A stretch of DNA of 64,000 nt from Marine Group I thaumarchaeote. GTDB lineage: Archaea > Thermoproteota > Nitrososphaeria > Nitrososphaerales > Nitrosopumilaceae. The notes below the pieces were generated by a model that worked only from the letters and a program-made list of their open reading frames with translations, searched no databases and was not told where the DNA came from. A program made the translations under genes and the position numbers. Of the stretch, positions 18,208-27,105 are shown one piece after another (position 1 is the stretch's first letter; each line of letters begins with the position of its first letter). The stretch spans positions 27,297 through 91,296 of the forward strand of contig JACASW010000005.1 in the NCBI GenBank assembly GCA_013390785.1. The letters are read 5' to 3'.

Positions 18208-19317
18208 ATGTCTCAAAAAATATTTAATGATATATTTAAAGGAAAAACTGTCTTAGTTACTGGTCATACTGGATTCATTGGTTCTTGGTTAACACTTTGG
18301 CTAAAATATCTTGGTGCAAATATTATTGGATATTCTTTAAATCCACCAACTGATCCTTCGCTTTTTGACATCCTAAATCTTGATAATGAAATAACAAATG
18401 TCACGTCTGATATACGTGACAAGGAGAAATTATTTGAAACAGTAAAAAAATATGAGCCAGAATTTGTATTTCATCTTGCCGCTCAATCACTTGTTAGGGA
18501 CTCGTATGAAAACCCTCTAAATACATTTGAGATTAATGTTCTAGGAACAGCCAATATGTTAGAAGTTCTTAGATTTAGCACTTCAGTGAAAGTTGCATTA
18601 ATAATGACTAGTGATAAATGCTATGACAACAAAATAAGTAATCGACCACATATAGAGGATGATCCTATGGGTGGTATTGATCCATACAGTGCAAGTAAAG
18701 GCGCTGCTGAATTAATTACGTCATCGTACAAAGATTCATTTTTTAACATCAATGACCACAAAATATCAATTTCAACAATTAGAGCGGGTAATATTTTAGG
18801 TGGTGGAGATTGGGCAAAAGACAGAATTATTCCAGATTCTATCAATGCTATAGCTAGAAATCATAATATCAAAATTAGAAATCCTGATTCAATTAGACCC
18901 TGGCAATACGTGTTAGAACCAATATCAGGCATGCTATGGCTTGCAAGGAAAATGTATTCAAATCAAAAAGAATTTAACCAATCTTGGAATTTTGGACCAG
19001 AGATTAGGCAGAAATTCTTAACGGTAAAAGAAATTGCTGATTATATTTTAACAAAATCTAATTCTAGTCTTAAAATTGATTTTGCTGATAATTCAAATCA
19101 GCCTTTTGAATCAAAAAAGCTTATGATCGATTCTTCAAAGGCATATTCCAACTTGGATTGGAAAAATATCTATACCATAGATGATGCCTTATCAGAAATC
19201 ATAGCATGGTACAAAACTTATCAAAATAAACAAGAAGACATGAAAGAATTTTCAATCTCTCAAATAGACAATTATGTTTCAAAGGCAAAACAAGTTAATA
19301 TGAATTGGACAAAATAG
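18208..19317 (+). CDS. rfbG: CDP-glucose 4,6-dehydratase
   Basis: An extended SDR protein of 369 residues with TGHTGFIGSWL as the NAD-binding motif, HLAAQSLVRDSY near residue 90, and the YxxxK catalytic pair in DPYSASKGAAEL. These are characteristic of RfbG, which converts CDP-glucose to CDP-4-keto-6-deoxyglucose with internal hydride transfer by bound NAD. It is fused to the RfbF gene by zero-base spacing, and its product is the substrate of the RfbH-like dehydratase 7 bases downstream. The enzymes together make the precursor of 3,6-dideoxyhexoses. Confidence 0.92.
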   Translation: MSQKIFNDIFKGKTVLVTGHTGFIGSWLTLWLKYLGANIIGYSLNPPTDPSLFDILNLDNEITNVTSDIRDKEKLFETVKKYEPEFVFHLAAQSLVRDSYENPLNTFEINVLGTANMLEVLRFSTSVKVALIMTSDKCYDNKISNRPHIEDDPMGGIDPYSASKGAAELITSSYKDSFFNINDHKISISTIRAGNILGGGDWAKDRIIPDSINAIARNHNIKIRNPDSIRPWQYVLEPISGMLWLARKMYSNQKEFNQSWNFGPEIRQKFLTVKEIADYILTKSNSSLKIDFADNSNQPFESKKLMIDSSKAYSNLDWKNIYTIDDALSEIIAWYKTYQNKQEDMKEFSISQIDNYVSKAKQVNMNWTK

Positions 19318-19324
19318 ATGGCTT

Positions 19325-20530
19325 ATGAAAGAAAGTATCAATACAGATAGAGTTCCTTATGGTTTAGCTGTTCATGATAGTGAGGAAGAAGAAGCTGTTC
19401 TTGAAGTAATAAAAAACCATAAAACAATAATGGGTGATAATGTAAAGCTTTTTGAAAAAAAAGTTTCTGATTTATTTGGTAAAGAACTAGGAGTTATGGT
19501 AAATTCTGGATCGTCCGCAAATTTATTGGCGATGGAACTATTAGATTGTCCAAAAAATTCTGAGGTAATAACACCAATTCTTACTTTTGCAACTACACTA
19601 TCACCCATTTTAAAAAAAGAATTAACACCAGTATTCGTTGATGTTGAACCGGAAACTTACATTGTAAACATTGATGAAATTGAACAGGCGATTACTAGTA
19701 AAACAAAAGCGCTAATGATTCCTTCACTTTTAGGAAATGTACCCGATCTACGAAGATTAAGAAAAATTGCAGACGAAAATAACCTTATTTTTATTGAAGA
19801 TTCGGCTGATACGTTGGGAGCAACTTTCGATAATGTGCCTACGGGAAAATTTTCTGATATATCTACAACTAGTTTCTATGGGTCACATATTATCACTGCC
19901 GCAGGTGAGGGAGGAATGATTTGTTGTAATAACCAGAAATGGGAGAAGAGATGTAGAATATTACGTGGTTGGGGTAGAACATCTGCGTTAAATGAGTCAG
20001 AAAAAATTGAAGACCGATTTGATATAAAATTAAATGATATACCCTACGATTCAAAATTTATTTTTGAAGAAATGGGTTATAACTTTCTGCCAACAGAAAT
20101 AAGCGCTGCATTTGGGTTAGTTCAATTAAAAAAATTGAGAAAATTTGCAGCAATAAGGCAAGATAATTTCAACAGTTTGTATGAATTTTTTTCTAAAATA
20201 AAATTTTTCAAATTACCTAGGCAACTATCAGAAGTTAAAACGTCATGGCTAGCATTCCCACTAACTATTAACGATAATGCACCCTTTTCAAGATTAGAAA
20301 TAGTGAAATATTTAGAAATGACTGGAATTCAAACAAGGCCTATTTTCACGGGAAATGTGTTGAAACAACCTGCATTTTCTAAAATCAATTATAAAAATTT
20401 AGGAAAAGATTACGAAGTAGCTAATTACATAATGGAAAATTCCTTTTTAATTGGATGTAATCACGGTCTAACAGAGAAACATATTGAGAAAATAAAAAAC
20501 GTATTCTCCACATTTCTTAGTAAATATTAA
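19325..20530 (+). CDS. RfbH/ColD-type PLP-dependent sugar 3-dehydratase, lacking Fe-S cysteines
   Basis: A 401-residue DegT-fold protein with the lysine replaced: the motif reads SFYGSHIITAAGEGG with His188 where aminotransferases have lysine. The same exchange defines CDP-4-keto-6-deoxyglucose 3-dehydratase (E1, RfbH) and ColD. In E1 a cysteine-rich stretch after the RDWGRD motif binds a 2Fe-2S cluster; here the corresponding stretch, GWGRTSALNESEKIEDRF, has no cysteine. It may therefore act like ColD, which removes the C3 hydroxyl with PLP/PMP alone and needs no E3 reductase; none is seen in this window. Its position after rfbF and rfbG fixes the substrate as CDP-4-keto-6-deoxyglucose by inference. 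Confidence 0.88.
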   Translation: MKESINTDRVPYGLAVHDSEEEEAVLEVIKNHKTIMGDNVKLFEKKVSDLFGKELGVMVNSGSSANLLAMELLDCPKNSEVITPILTFATTLSPILKKELTPVFVDVEPETYIVNIDEIEQAITSKTKALMIPSLLGNVPDLRRLRKIADENNLIFIEDSADTLGATFDNVPTGKFSDISTTSFYGSHIITAAGEGGMICCNNQKWEKRCRILRGWGRTSALNESEKIEDRFDIKLNDIPYDSKFIFEEMGYNFLPTEISAAFGLVQLKKLRKFAAIRQDNFNSLYEFFSKIKFFKLPRQLSEVKTSWLAFPLTINDNAPFSRLEIVKYLEMTGIQTRPIFTGNVLKQPAFSKINYKNLGKDYEVANYIMENSFLIGCNHGLTEKHIEKIKNVFSTFLSKY

Positions 20531-20554
20531 TTTGTTTTAAACAGAAGATTTCTT

Positions 20555-21466
20555 ATGGTAAAAATCTTAATTACGGGGGCCGCTGGGTTTATCGGGGCAA
20601 ATCTCACTAGAAAATTAATTAAAACTGGAAACGAAATAAACATCTTAATTAAAGAAACATCCAATCTTTGGAGAATAAATGATATAGTTTCTAATTGTAA
20701 TGTGCATAAAATTGACTTGAAAAAAGTTAAGGATGTAAGAAATGTTGTAAAAAAAATTAATCCTGAATTAGTATATCATTGTGCAGGACATGGAATTTAT
20801 CCCTCTCAGAAAGACAGTACTGAAATTTTTTCCACAAACATACTTGGCACATTTAATCTACTAGATGCCGTTAGTGAAAGTAATGATTTACACAGATTAA
20901 TAAATCTGGGTAGTTTTTTTGAATACTCAACAAATCCAATCGATCCATATACAATTTCAAAAATCACTCAAACAAAATTAGCGGAGCATTTTTTCCAAGA
21001 AAAAAAAATGCCCATAACAACACTAAGAATATTTACACCGTATGGAAGATTTGATTCGTCTGGACGTCTTATTTGTGATTTGATGCTTGCAATAATCAGA
21101 AATAAACCAGTGGAAATTTTTTCTAAATATATTAAACGTGACTTTGTTCATATTGATGATGTATTAACATCACTTGAAATCGCTTCACAGCAATCGAATA
21201 TTGATGGCGAAATAGTTGATGTTGGTACTGGAAATGAAACATCTGTTGAGGAAATTGTGAATTTGTCTAATCAGTTATCAGATAATGACATGATAATCAA
21301 TTGGAATGATAAAAAACAACGTGAAAATGATGTTTCGGATGAAAATATTTTTCTTAGTAGACAGAATGTTCAAAAACTAAATTGGAAACCATCTATTTCA
21401 CTAGAGGTTGGCTTACAAAAAACACTGGAGTGGTATAAACAAAATATTAATTTGTATAGAACATAA
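20555..21466 (+). CDS. SDR-family CDP-sugar 4-reductase/epimerase candidate
   Basis: The N-terminal GAAGFIG (8-14) and the YxxxK pair (Tyr132, Lys136 in DPYTISK) make this 303-residue protein an extended SDR. It follows the dehydratase gene by 24 bases in the CDP-deoxysugar block. The position matches the last enzyme of the 3,6-dideoxyhexose pathway, a CDP-abequose or CDP-paratose synthase that reduces the C4 keto group with NAD(P)H (RfbJ/RfbS). The conserved RDFVHIDDVLTSL segment near the C-terminal half is shared with this group and with epimerases in general, so the stereochemistry and even the reaction, reduction or epimerisation, remain open. Confidence 0.8.
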   Translation: MVKILITGAAGFIGANLTRKLIKTGNEINILIKETSNLWRINDIVSNCNVHKIDLKKVKDVRNVVKKINPELVYHCAGHGIYPSQKDSTEIFSTNILGTFNLLDAVSESNDLHRLINLGSFFEYSTNPIDPYTISKITQTKLAEHFFQEKKMPITTLRIFTPYGRFDSSGRLICDLMLAIIRNKPVEIFSKYIKRDFVHIDDVLTSLEIASQQSNIDGEIVDVGTGNETSVEEIVNLSNQLSDNDMIINWNDKKQRENDVSDENIFLSRQNVQKLNWKPSISLEVGLQKTLEWYKQNINLYRT

Positions 21467-21595
21467 CTACTATATTAAAAATCCAGGTATTATACGTGAG
21501 TAAAAATTCATTAAAAATGTGGTAATTTTTTAAATCAAAAACTGCTATAATTAATTAGTAAACATTTTAGATAAATCAATTCAAAAAATATCAAA

Positions 21596-22717
21596 TTGAA
21601 ACTAAAAATAGCTATTATACTTATTGGGATTTCACTATTTTTTTCGATTTTATATGGCACTGATAAAATTACATCGGAAAACCCTAGTGATCCTGCATCA
21701 ATTTACATCGGATTATCTAGCATAGATTCATCTAGTTGTAAAATTTGCAGTGAGGGAGGAATCTTTTATGATAGTGGGTGTAAACGATGCGTTCAAGATG
21801 GTGTAGTACTGATTTCTCAAGTTACAAATGAACGTTTTTACAAATTGGGATGGAGTAATGATGATGGTATGTATTATGGTGATAAAATGTGTGAAGGCTC
21901 AAAAAACTTTCCAAATGCAAATACAAATGAAAATGATACGTATTGGATTGAAATTATAAAAGATGAGTTGGAATTGAAATCTAATATTTATACAGATGCT
22001 AATTTTTCCAATCTTTATGATAGTACATCAATAACTATGTGTTCTAATCCAACAAACCTTCAATATGTACGAGTATCAAATGAAGATGGAAAGCCGGCAG
22101 GAAATGGTGGAAAATTGTTTGGCTACATAGATGATATAAAAATTTCCGGTAAAAAGATAAATTCTAAAAATTATGATAAAGATATATTTTCAACTACGTT
22201 TGATGATTGTGCAAATAAATCATGTAATGATAAATGGGTTCTACATAATCCGGAAAGAATTTTTGTTGAACCACAAAAACAACATTTACAGTTTCTTTCT
22301 GCAGTGACAGGAACTAATGATTACGCTCATCTTACACTTGATACACCACTTCCTGATTTTTGGACAATGAAATTTAAATTACATATTGATAATCTGGAAC
22401 CACATCCTGAAGGAAAAGGATTTCTTAATATTGAACCAGTATATAGGCAACTAATTTTTGGTATTCCAGCCTTGGTCCTGCCTTTTATTTCTTATATTAT
22501 CACACGAGAAATTAACTCAAAATTTCTTGGCAGTTTAATTGTAATATCAGGAATTATTATTTTGCTTGGTCTAATAATTAATTTGGATTCACTAATTCAG
22601 AATTTAGACAGTGTTAATATTATGAATACAATCAAATTCCCTATAATTATTGTAATTACTGTTTTCTTAATTATTTTAGGTTATTCGAAAATAAAAAAAT
22701 CTGCAATAAAGAGATAA
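21596..22717 (+). CDS. Exported Cys-knuckle protein with C-terminal membrane segments
   Basis: I do not recognise a family. The 373-residue protein begins with a hydrophobic signal-anchor segment (residues 3-20) and has an ectodomain of about 260 residues. Near the start are two CxxC pairs, Cys48/Cys51 and Cys62/Cys65, which could form a disulfide or metal knuckle. Two more cysteine-containing loops (CANKSC near 205-210) follow in a beta-rich, LamG-like region with TTFDDC and an HLTLDTPLPDFWTMKF element. Three hydrophobic segments form the C-terminus. It starts at TTG in a 129-bp AT-rich gap and is probably a surface-exposed, membrane-bound protein with a carbohydrate-binding or structural role. 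Confidence 0.6.
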   Translation: MKLKIAIILIGISLFFSILYGTDKITSENPSDPASIYIGLSSIDSSSCKICSEGGIFYDSGCKRCVQDGVVLISQVTNERFYKLGWSNDDGMYYGDKMCEGSKNFPNANTNENDTYWIEIIKDELELKSNIYTDANFSNLYDSTSITMCSNPTNLQYVRVSNEDGKPAGNGGKLFGYIDDIKISGKKINSKNYDKDIFSTTFDDCANKSCNDKWVLHNPERIFVEPQKQHLQFLSAVTGTNDYAHLTLDTPLPDFWTMKFKLHIDNLEPHPEGKGFLNIEPVYRQLIFGIPALVLPFISYIITREINSKFLGSLIVISGIIILLGLIINLDSLIQNLDSVNIMNTIKFPIIIVITVFLIILGYSKIKKSAIKR

Positions 22718-22788
22718 CATCAATTGAGCACTATGCTCATAATTAATTACTAGTGAAATTGATATAATAGAAAATTTGTTTTGTTCTA

Positions 22789-23244
22789 GTGAGAGACAAT
22801 TTAGGTTTTCGAGGTTGGTTTTATTTTCGTCAGGGATGGAGTGTTTACTTTGCATTTATTTTTGCAGCAGTAAATACGTTAACTGTAACGTATTTTCTTG
22901 CAATTGACAACTATCCAGTTTTAAAAGAGATATTTCCAAGTTTTATTCATTATATTGTAATTGTTGTGCTTGTTGGTATTCCACTGCTAGCACTTATTGG
23001 ATATGCACATTACAAACGAACTGCTTCATTCAAAGCTGAAGCAGATATTCACATAGAAGCAAATCCACATATGAGACGTATTTTAACCAATACAGAATTT
23101 ATGTTGTCAATGTCATTACAATTAAGTGAATTAACAATGAGGCTCATGAATAATGAAAAATTAACCAGTAATGAAATGGATCGTTTAAAACATCTGCAAA
23201 AAGAATTTCAAAAACAAATTGATAACAGAGTAGTCAAAGATTAA
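22789..23244 (+). CDS. Small membrane protein of unknown function
   Basis: A 151-residue protein with a GTG start. Two hydrophobic segments (about 18-40 and 50-73) precede a charged C-terminal region of about 75 residues that is probably helical and coiled-coil, ending in NEMDRLKHLQKEFQKQID. The arrangement, two TM helices with a cytoplasmic helical tail, is that of thaumarchaeal conserved hypothetical proteins. It stands alone between the exported protein and the convergent sulfotransferase gene, with only one base between the two stops. No catalytic motif is visible. Confidence 0.65.
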   Translation: MRDNLGFRGWFYFRQGWSVYFAFIFAAVNTLTVTYFLAIDNYPVLKEIFPSFIHYIVIVVLVGIPLLALIGYAHYKRTASFKAEADIHIEANPHMRRILTNTEFMLSMSLQLSELTMRLMNNEKLTSNEMDRLKHLQKEFQKQIDNRVVKD

Positions 23245-23245
23245 T

Positions 23246-24127
23246 TTAATTTTGCCAATCAAACCTTTCCCCTAACAATTCAAATAATTTTTCATTATAG
23301 GGTTTGAAGTAATCCACTAAAAAATCACGTGTTGAATTTTTCATTTTAGGATATACTATTTTGTTTTGCTTTGTTAAATCGATAATTTTTTGATCAGGAA
23401 TGTCTAAAAAATTAAAAATTCTGGAAAGTGTCTCAACAGTTTTGTTAGCAAAGTTTTCTGACGAAATCAATAATATATTTTTTCTTGGAAATTTTTTGAA
23501 CCAATATTCTAATTGTTTTGCGTAAAAACCTCTAGCTAAAATCATCTCGTAAAATTCATCTACTAAAAATCCATAATTTTCTGGATCATTCTTGCTTTTT
23601 TCAATCTTATCTACTTCCGCATGTACTACTTTTTCAAAAGTTGATTTTGCATATCCTTCATCCTGTATTTGCCCATTATAGTTTGAATACGCACGATCAA
23701 TCGGATTTCTTAATATTCCTATGATTTTTGTATCTGGTGAGAATTTGAAAATTCTATCTACAACAGTAGGATTGTATATGTAAAATGGTGTGACATCGTA
23801 AGTAAGAAATTTTTTGTATTTAGATTCCACCATTGCACGTGTGGATTTCATCGGAAATAAAGAACGATACCAATTTAGGCCCAAATGAAAATTATCATCA
23901 AAGTATCCTAATTCATCGTATGCAGACTTTACTATACAGTTATGCTGGTTCAAGTAATGATATAATGAAGTAGTTCCACATCTTACTCCTCCTATTACAA
24001 AAAAATTTGGCAGCACTCTAGAATTTGAAGTTAAATAATAGAAATGACGTTTAACTAATCCATACCTAAATTTTTGATATAGTTTTTTGGCTGATCCGTT
24101 GTTCTTACTCTGATTATTATACTTCAT
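23246..24127 (-). CDS. PAPS-dependent sulfotransferase
   Basis: The 293-residue protein has the 5'-phosphosulfate loop at residues 46-55 (GGVRCGTTSL, close to the usual GxxRxGTTxL) and the 3'-phosphate-binding motif LRNPIDRAYSNY near residue 135. These bind 3'-phosphoadenosine 5'-phosphosulfate, the sulfate donor. The acceptor would be a hydroxyl or amino group of a glycan or glycolipid. A sulfotransferase inside the glycan island suggests that the surface polysaccharide or N-glycan is sulfated, as known from haloarchaeal S-layers. The gene is followed on its strand by nothing close, and its upstream neighbour on the same strand is an epimerase gene 35 bases away. Confidence 0.85.
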   Translation of the reverse strand: MKYNNQSKNNGSAKKLYQKFRYGLVKRHFYYLTSNSRVLPNFFVIGGVRCGTTSLYHYLNQHNCIVKSAYDELGYFDDNFHLGLNWYRSLFPMKSTRAMVESKYKKFLTYDVTPFYIYNPTVVDRIFKFSPDTKIIGILRNPIDRAYSNYNGQIQDEGYAKSTFEKVVHAEVDKIEKSKNDPENYGFLVDEFYEMILARGFYAKQLEYWFKKFPRKNILLISSENFANKTVETLSRIFNFLDIPDQKIIDLTKQNKIVYPKMKNSTRDFLVDYFKPYNEKLFELLGERFDWQN

Positions 24128-24162
24128 GAATTTTTATTCAGCTTCTTAGTCTTAATCAATTT

Positions 24163-25206
24163 TTATGATGATTTCTTAGTGTGTTCTAAGAGCTTTGATT
24201 GGTCAACTTTGCCTTTGGCTGTATGATTGTTAGCATACCATTCTATTGTTTTTTCTAATCCTTCTTTCAAAGAAAATCTTGGCTCCCAACCTAGCAATTC
24301 TTTCGCACGTGTATTATCTAACGAGCGTGATAATGCTCCAGTTGGTTTTGATGTATCAAAGTTGAATTTTGATGGCTCCCAATCCAATATTTCACAAATG
24401 ATTTTCACCACTTCAATCATCTTGTATCTTTTTCCTGTTCCTAGATTAATTGGTGTCATGTCTGAAATTTTTTCAGCTGCAAGAATTGAACCAGTAACAA
24501 TATCTTCAACATAAGTGAAATCTCTTTCCTGGTTTCCATCTCCCCATATTTCATAAGGATCCATTTTTTCAATTGCTTTGTAAATTAAGGCTATTATCGC
24601 ATGTGTTTCATCTTCTCTAGGTCCATATGCTGTAACAAATCTCACAGGACATCCTTTCAAACCATATTGTTTGTTAAAAGATTTCATCTGCATTTCGCTC
24701 ATTAATTTTGCCCAGCCATATTCAACATCTGCACTCAAAGAACCATCTAAATTATCTAGATTAGAGTCATCTTCTTTTAATCTGTAATCTGAACCAATCT
24801 TGTTTTGTAATTGTGTTGGATACACGCAAGCAGAACTTGAGAAAATAATTTTCTCAACACCTGTGTCATTACATGCTTCAAATGCATGATGATCAATAGC
24901 AAAATTAGAACAAACATCTGCTGGATGCGTATCAATATAACCTCTACCTCCATGATCTGCAGCAAAATGAAATACAATTTCATTTCCTTCAAAAATATCA
25001 TTTATCTCTTTTTTTGAAATATATTCTAAATTTTGTTGAATAAATTTTATTTTATCAAGTGATTTTTCCAGATTATCTTTTTTTCCATTGCTAAGATCAT
25101 CAACAACTGTGACTTTTGCACCGCGTAGAACTAATTCATCCACCAAATGACTACTGATAAAACTTGCACCACCTGTAACCAACACAGGACATTCTTCCCA
25201 ATTCAT
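24163..25206 (-). CDS. Extended SDR nucleotide-sugar epimerase/dehydratase
   Basis: A 347-residue extended SDR. The NAD motif is TGGASFISSHLV (variant GxxSFIS rather than GxxGFIG), the serine-containing catalytic strand is SSSACVYP (about 123-130), and the YxxxK pair is Tyr163 and Lys167 in YGWAK. Further on are RFVTAYGPREDETH and GDGNQERDFTYVEDI, typical of UDP-glucose/GlcNAc 4-epimerases and GDP-mannose 3,5-epimerase-type proteins, the latter often having an altered SFI motif. It forms a minus-strand pair with the sulfotransferase gene. The exact nucleotide sugar is not decidable. Confidence 0.83.
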   Translation of the reverse strand: MNWEECPVLVTGGASFISSHLVDELVLRGAKVTVVDDLSNGKKDNLEKSLDKIKFIQQNLEYISKKEINDIFEGNEIVFHFAADHGGRGYIDTHPADVCSNFAIDHHAFEACNDTGVEKIIFSSSACVYPTQLQNKIGSDYRLKEDDSNLDNLDGSLSADVEYGWAKLMSEMQMKSFNKQYGLKGCPVRFVTAYGPREDETHAIIALIYKAIEKMDPYEIWGDGNQERDFTYVEDIVTGSILAAEKISDMTPINLGTGKRYKMIEVVKIICEILDWEPSKFNFDTSKPTGALSRSLDNTRAKELLGWEPRFSLKEGLEKTIEWYANNHTAKGKVDQSKLLEHTKKSS

Positions 25207-25274
25207 GAGAAAACGTATATCAAACCTCTTATAAGTTGCTACTTCAAAATTTCCTTAAAAAAAGTGTTAAGATA

Positions 25275-26114
25275 ATGTCCAGTTTTAAAAATATTAGAAA
25301 TAAGAACAATCCATTAAAATTTCTTATCGCAAAAATTTTGATTAGAACAAAATTATGTACACTATTTACAATTACGCAAGATCATTACGTCTTGAAGTTT
25401 CATCCTACATCTTTGGCTAGAGATAAATGGGTAGATGCAGATTATAGACATGCAGCAGAAGATAATTTTTTCCTTGACTATGTAAAAAAAAATAACACTG
25501 TAATTGATGTCGGTGCAAATATTGGAACTGTCACACTTTTACTTGCCAATATTGTTGGAAAAAATGGAAATGTATACTCTATTGAACCACATCCAACTAC
25601 ATACAAATATTTATTTGAAAATATTAAATTGAATAATTTTGAAAATATTACTACCTTTAATATTGCATTAGGAGAAAAAAGTACACAAGTTAGTTTTTCT
25701 AATTTTAAATCAGATGATCAGAATAAAATTCTTAATCTAGAATCTAAATTAAGTATAAAGATGAGCAAATTAGATGATTTACCAATTAAAGAAAACACAA
25801 TTGATTTATTAAAAATAGATACAATTGGTTATGAAAAATTTGTTTTACTTGGTGCAAATTCACTATTAAAGAAGTGTAAAGTGGTTCAATTTCCAATTGG
25901 TGGTGCTTATCATAAATTTTCAGATTATTATGGTTATGATTTCAAAGAAGTTCTCGACCTACTTCGAAAAAATAATTTCGGATTATATTCATATGATCAA
26001 AAAAAGACATTATCAGAGATATTGGATTATACTATTCCCCCAGAAGGTGATTTGTTGGCAATAGCAGATATCAATGATTTTTTAATAAGAACTGGTTACA
26101 GTCAAAAAGCATAA
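25275..26114 (+). CDS. FkbM-family SAM-dependent methyltransferase
   Basis: The ATG at 25275 gives 279 residues; a TTG at 25236 would add 13. The SAM-binding motif I is VIDVGANIGTVTLLL and the acidic residue of motif II is in VYSIEPHPTTYKYL; LLKIDTIGYEKFVLLG is the FkbM-specific element where family members read DxEGxE (here DTIGYE, with a neutral residue in place of the first glutamate region). FkbM enzymes O-methylate sugars and other hydroxyls. Methylated hexuronic acids are known in archaeal N-glycans. The gene starts divergently from the epimerase and is followed by another SDR gene 48 bases downstream. Confidence 0.82.
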   Translation: MSSFKNIRNKNNPLKFLIAKILIRTKLCTLFTITQDHYVLKFHPTSLARDKWVDADYRHAAEDNFFLDYVKKNNTVIDVGANIGTVTLLLANIVGKNGNVYSIEPHPTTYKYLFENIKLNNFENITTFNIALGEKSTQVSFSNFKSDDQNKILNLESKLSIKMSKLDDLPIKENTIDLLKIDTIGYEKFVLLGANSLLKKCKVVQFPIGGAYHKFSDYYGYDFKEVLDLLRKNNFGLYSYDQKKTLSEILDYTIPPEGDLLAIADINDFLIRTGYSQKA

Positions 26115-26162
26115 GTTCTTCAAGTAGAAATACATTTAACCATTTTTAAAAATCAATATAAA

Positions 26163-27104
26163 ATGAAAAAAATTATTTTGTGTGGTGGTTCTGGTTATAT
26201 AGGAACCAAGTTAACTGAACATCTATTAGATAATACAAATTACGAAATTGTAATTGTTGATAGATTAGATTTTAAATTAGAAAATAAGTTTAAGGCAACC
26301 AAATATTCTGATAGTAGAATTACTTTTCATCAGAAGGATATTAGAAATTTAGATTTTATGGAATCTATAATTAAAGAGGATAGCTATGTTGTAAATTTAG
26401 CTGCGTTGGTTGGTGAGCCATTATGCAAAATAAAGCCTGACGAAGCAGTAGAAGTAAATTACGAGGCTGCAAAGAACTTGGCTGAATTATGTAAGAAAAA
26501 AAATATTAAAAAATTCATACAATTATCTACGTGCTCTAATTATGGTCAAGCCAAACAAATGGTAGACGAAGATGGTGAGCTATTTCCAACATCTCTTTAT
26601 GCAGATACAAAAGTAAGACTGGAAAAATATCTTCTTCAAAATGTTCCAAATTCTATAATTTTACGATGTGCCACCGCTTATGGATTATCTGTAGGTAGAA
26701 TGCGTTTCGATCTTCTTGTAAGTGAATTTATAAAAGAAGCGTGGTTGAAAAAAGAAATTAATGTTTTCATGCCTGAAGTTCATAGACCCATTGTACATGT
26801 TAGTGATATCTCAAACGCTATTTTATTATGTATTAATCACATAGAACCAATTTCACGTGTTTACAATGTTGGTTCATCAGATCAAAATTATACAAAAAGG
26901 GAAATTGCAGAGAAAGTAAGTAAGCGAATGGGTGCACCATTAAAAATTGTAGAGAAGGAAGATAAAAGAGACTACATAGTAAATTTTGATAGGATAAAAA
27001 ATGAATTAGGGTTTTCAACAAAGCTATCAGCAGAAGATGGAATTGAAGAGATGGTAAAAATTTTAGAGGATGGCAGTTTTGATTTAAATCAATCTAATGT
27101 TTAA
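26163..27104 (+). CDS. Extended SDR nucleotide-sugar epimerase/dehydratase
   Basis: A 313-residue extended SDR with GGSGYIG at residues 8-14 and the catalytic pair Tyr146/Lys150 in LYADTK. The catalytic strand reads LSTCSNYG, with threonine and cysteine in the position usually Ser-Ser. A VHRPIVHVSDI stretch and NVGSSDQNYTK near the C-terminal part are typical of the NAD-dependent epimerase family. It ends one base before the start of a DegT aminotransferase gene, so the two probably act in sequence on one nucleotide sugar: epimerisation or dehydration, then transamination. Confidence 0.83.
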   Translation: MKKIILCGGSGYIGTKLTEHLLDNTNYEIVIVDRLDFKLENKFKATKYSDSRITFHQKDIRNLDFMESIIKEDSYVVNLAALVGEPLCKIKPDEAVEVNYEAAKNLAELCKKKNIKKFIQLSTCSNYGQAKQMVDEDGELFPTSLYADTKVRLEKYLLQNVPNSIILRCATAYGLSVGRMRFDLLVSEFIKEAWLKKEINVFMPEVHRPIVHVSDISNAILLCINHIEPISRVYNVGSSDQNYTKREIAEKVSKRMGAPLKIVEKEDKRDYIVNFDRIKNELGFSTKLSAEDGIEEMVKILEDGSFDLNQSNV

Positions 27105-27105
27105 A

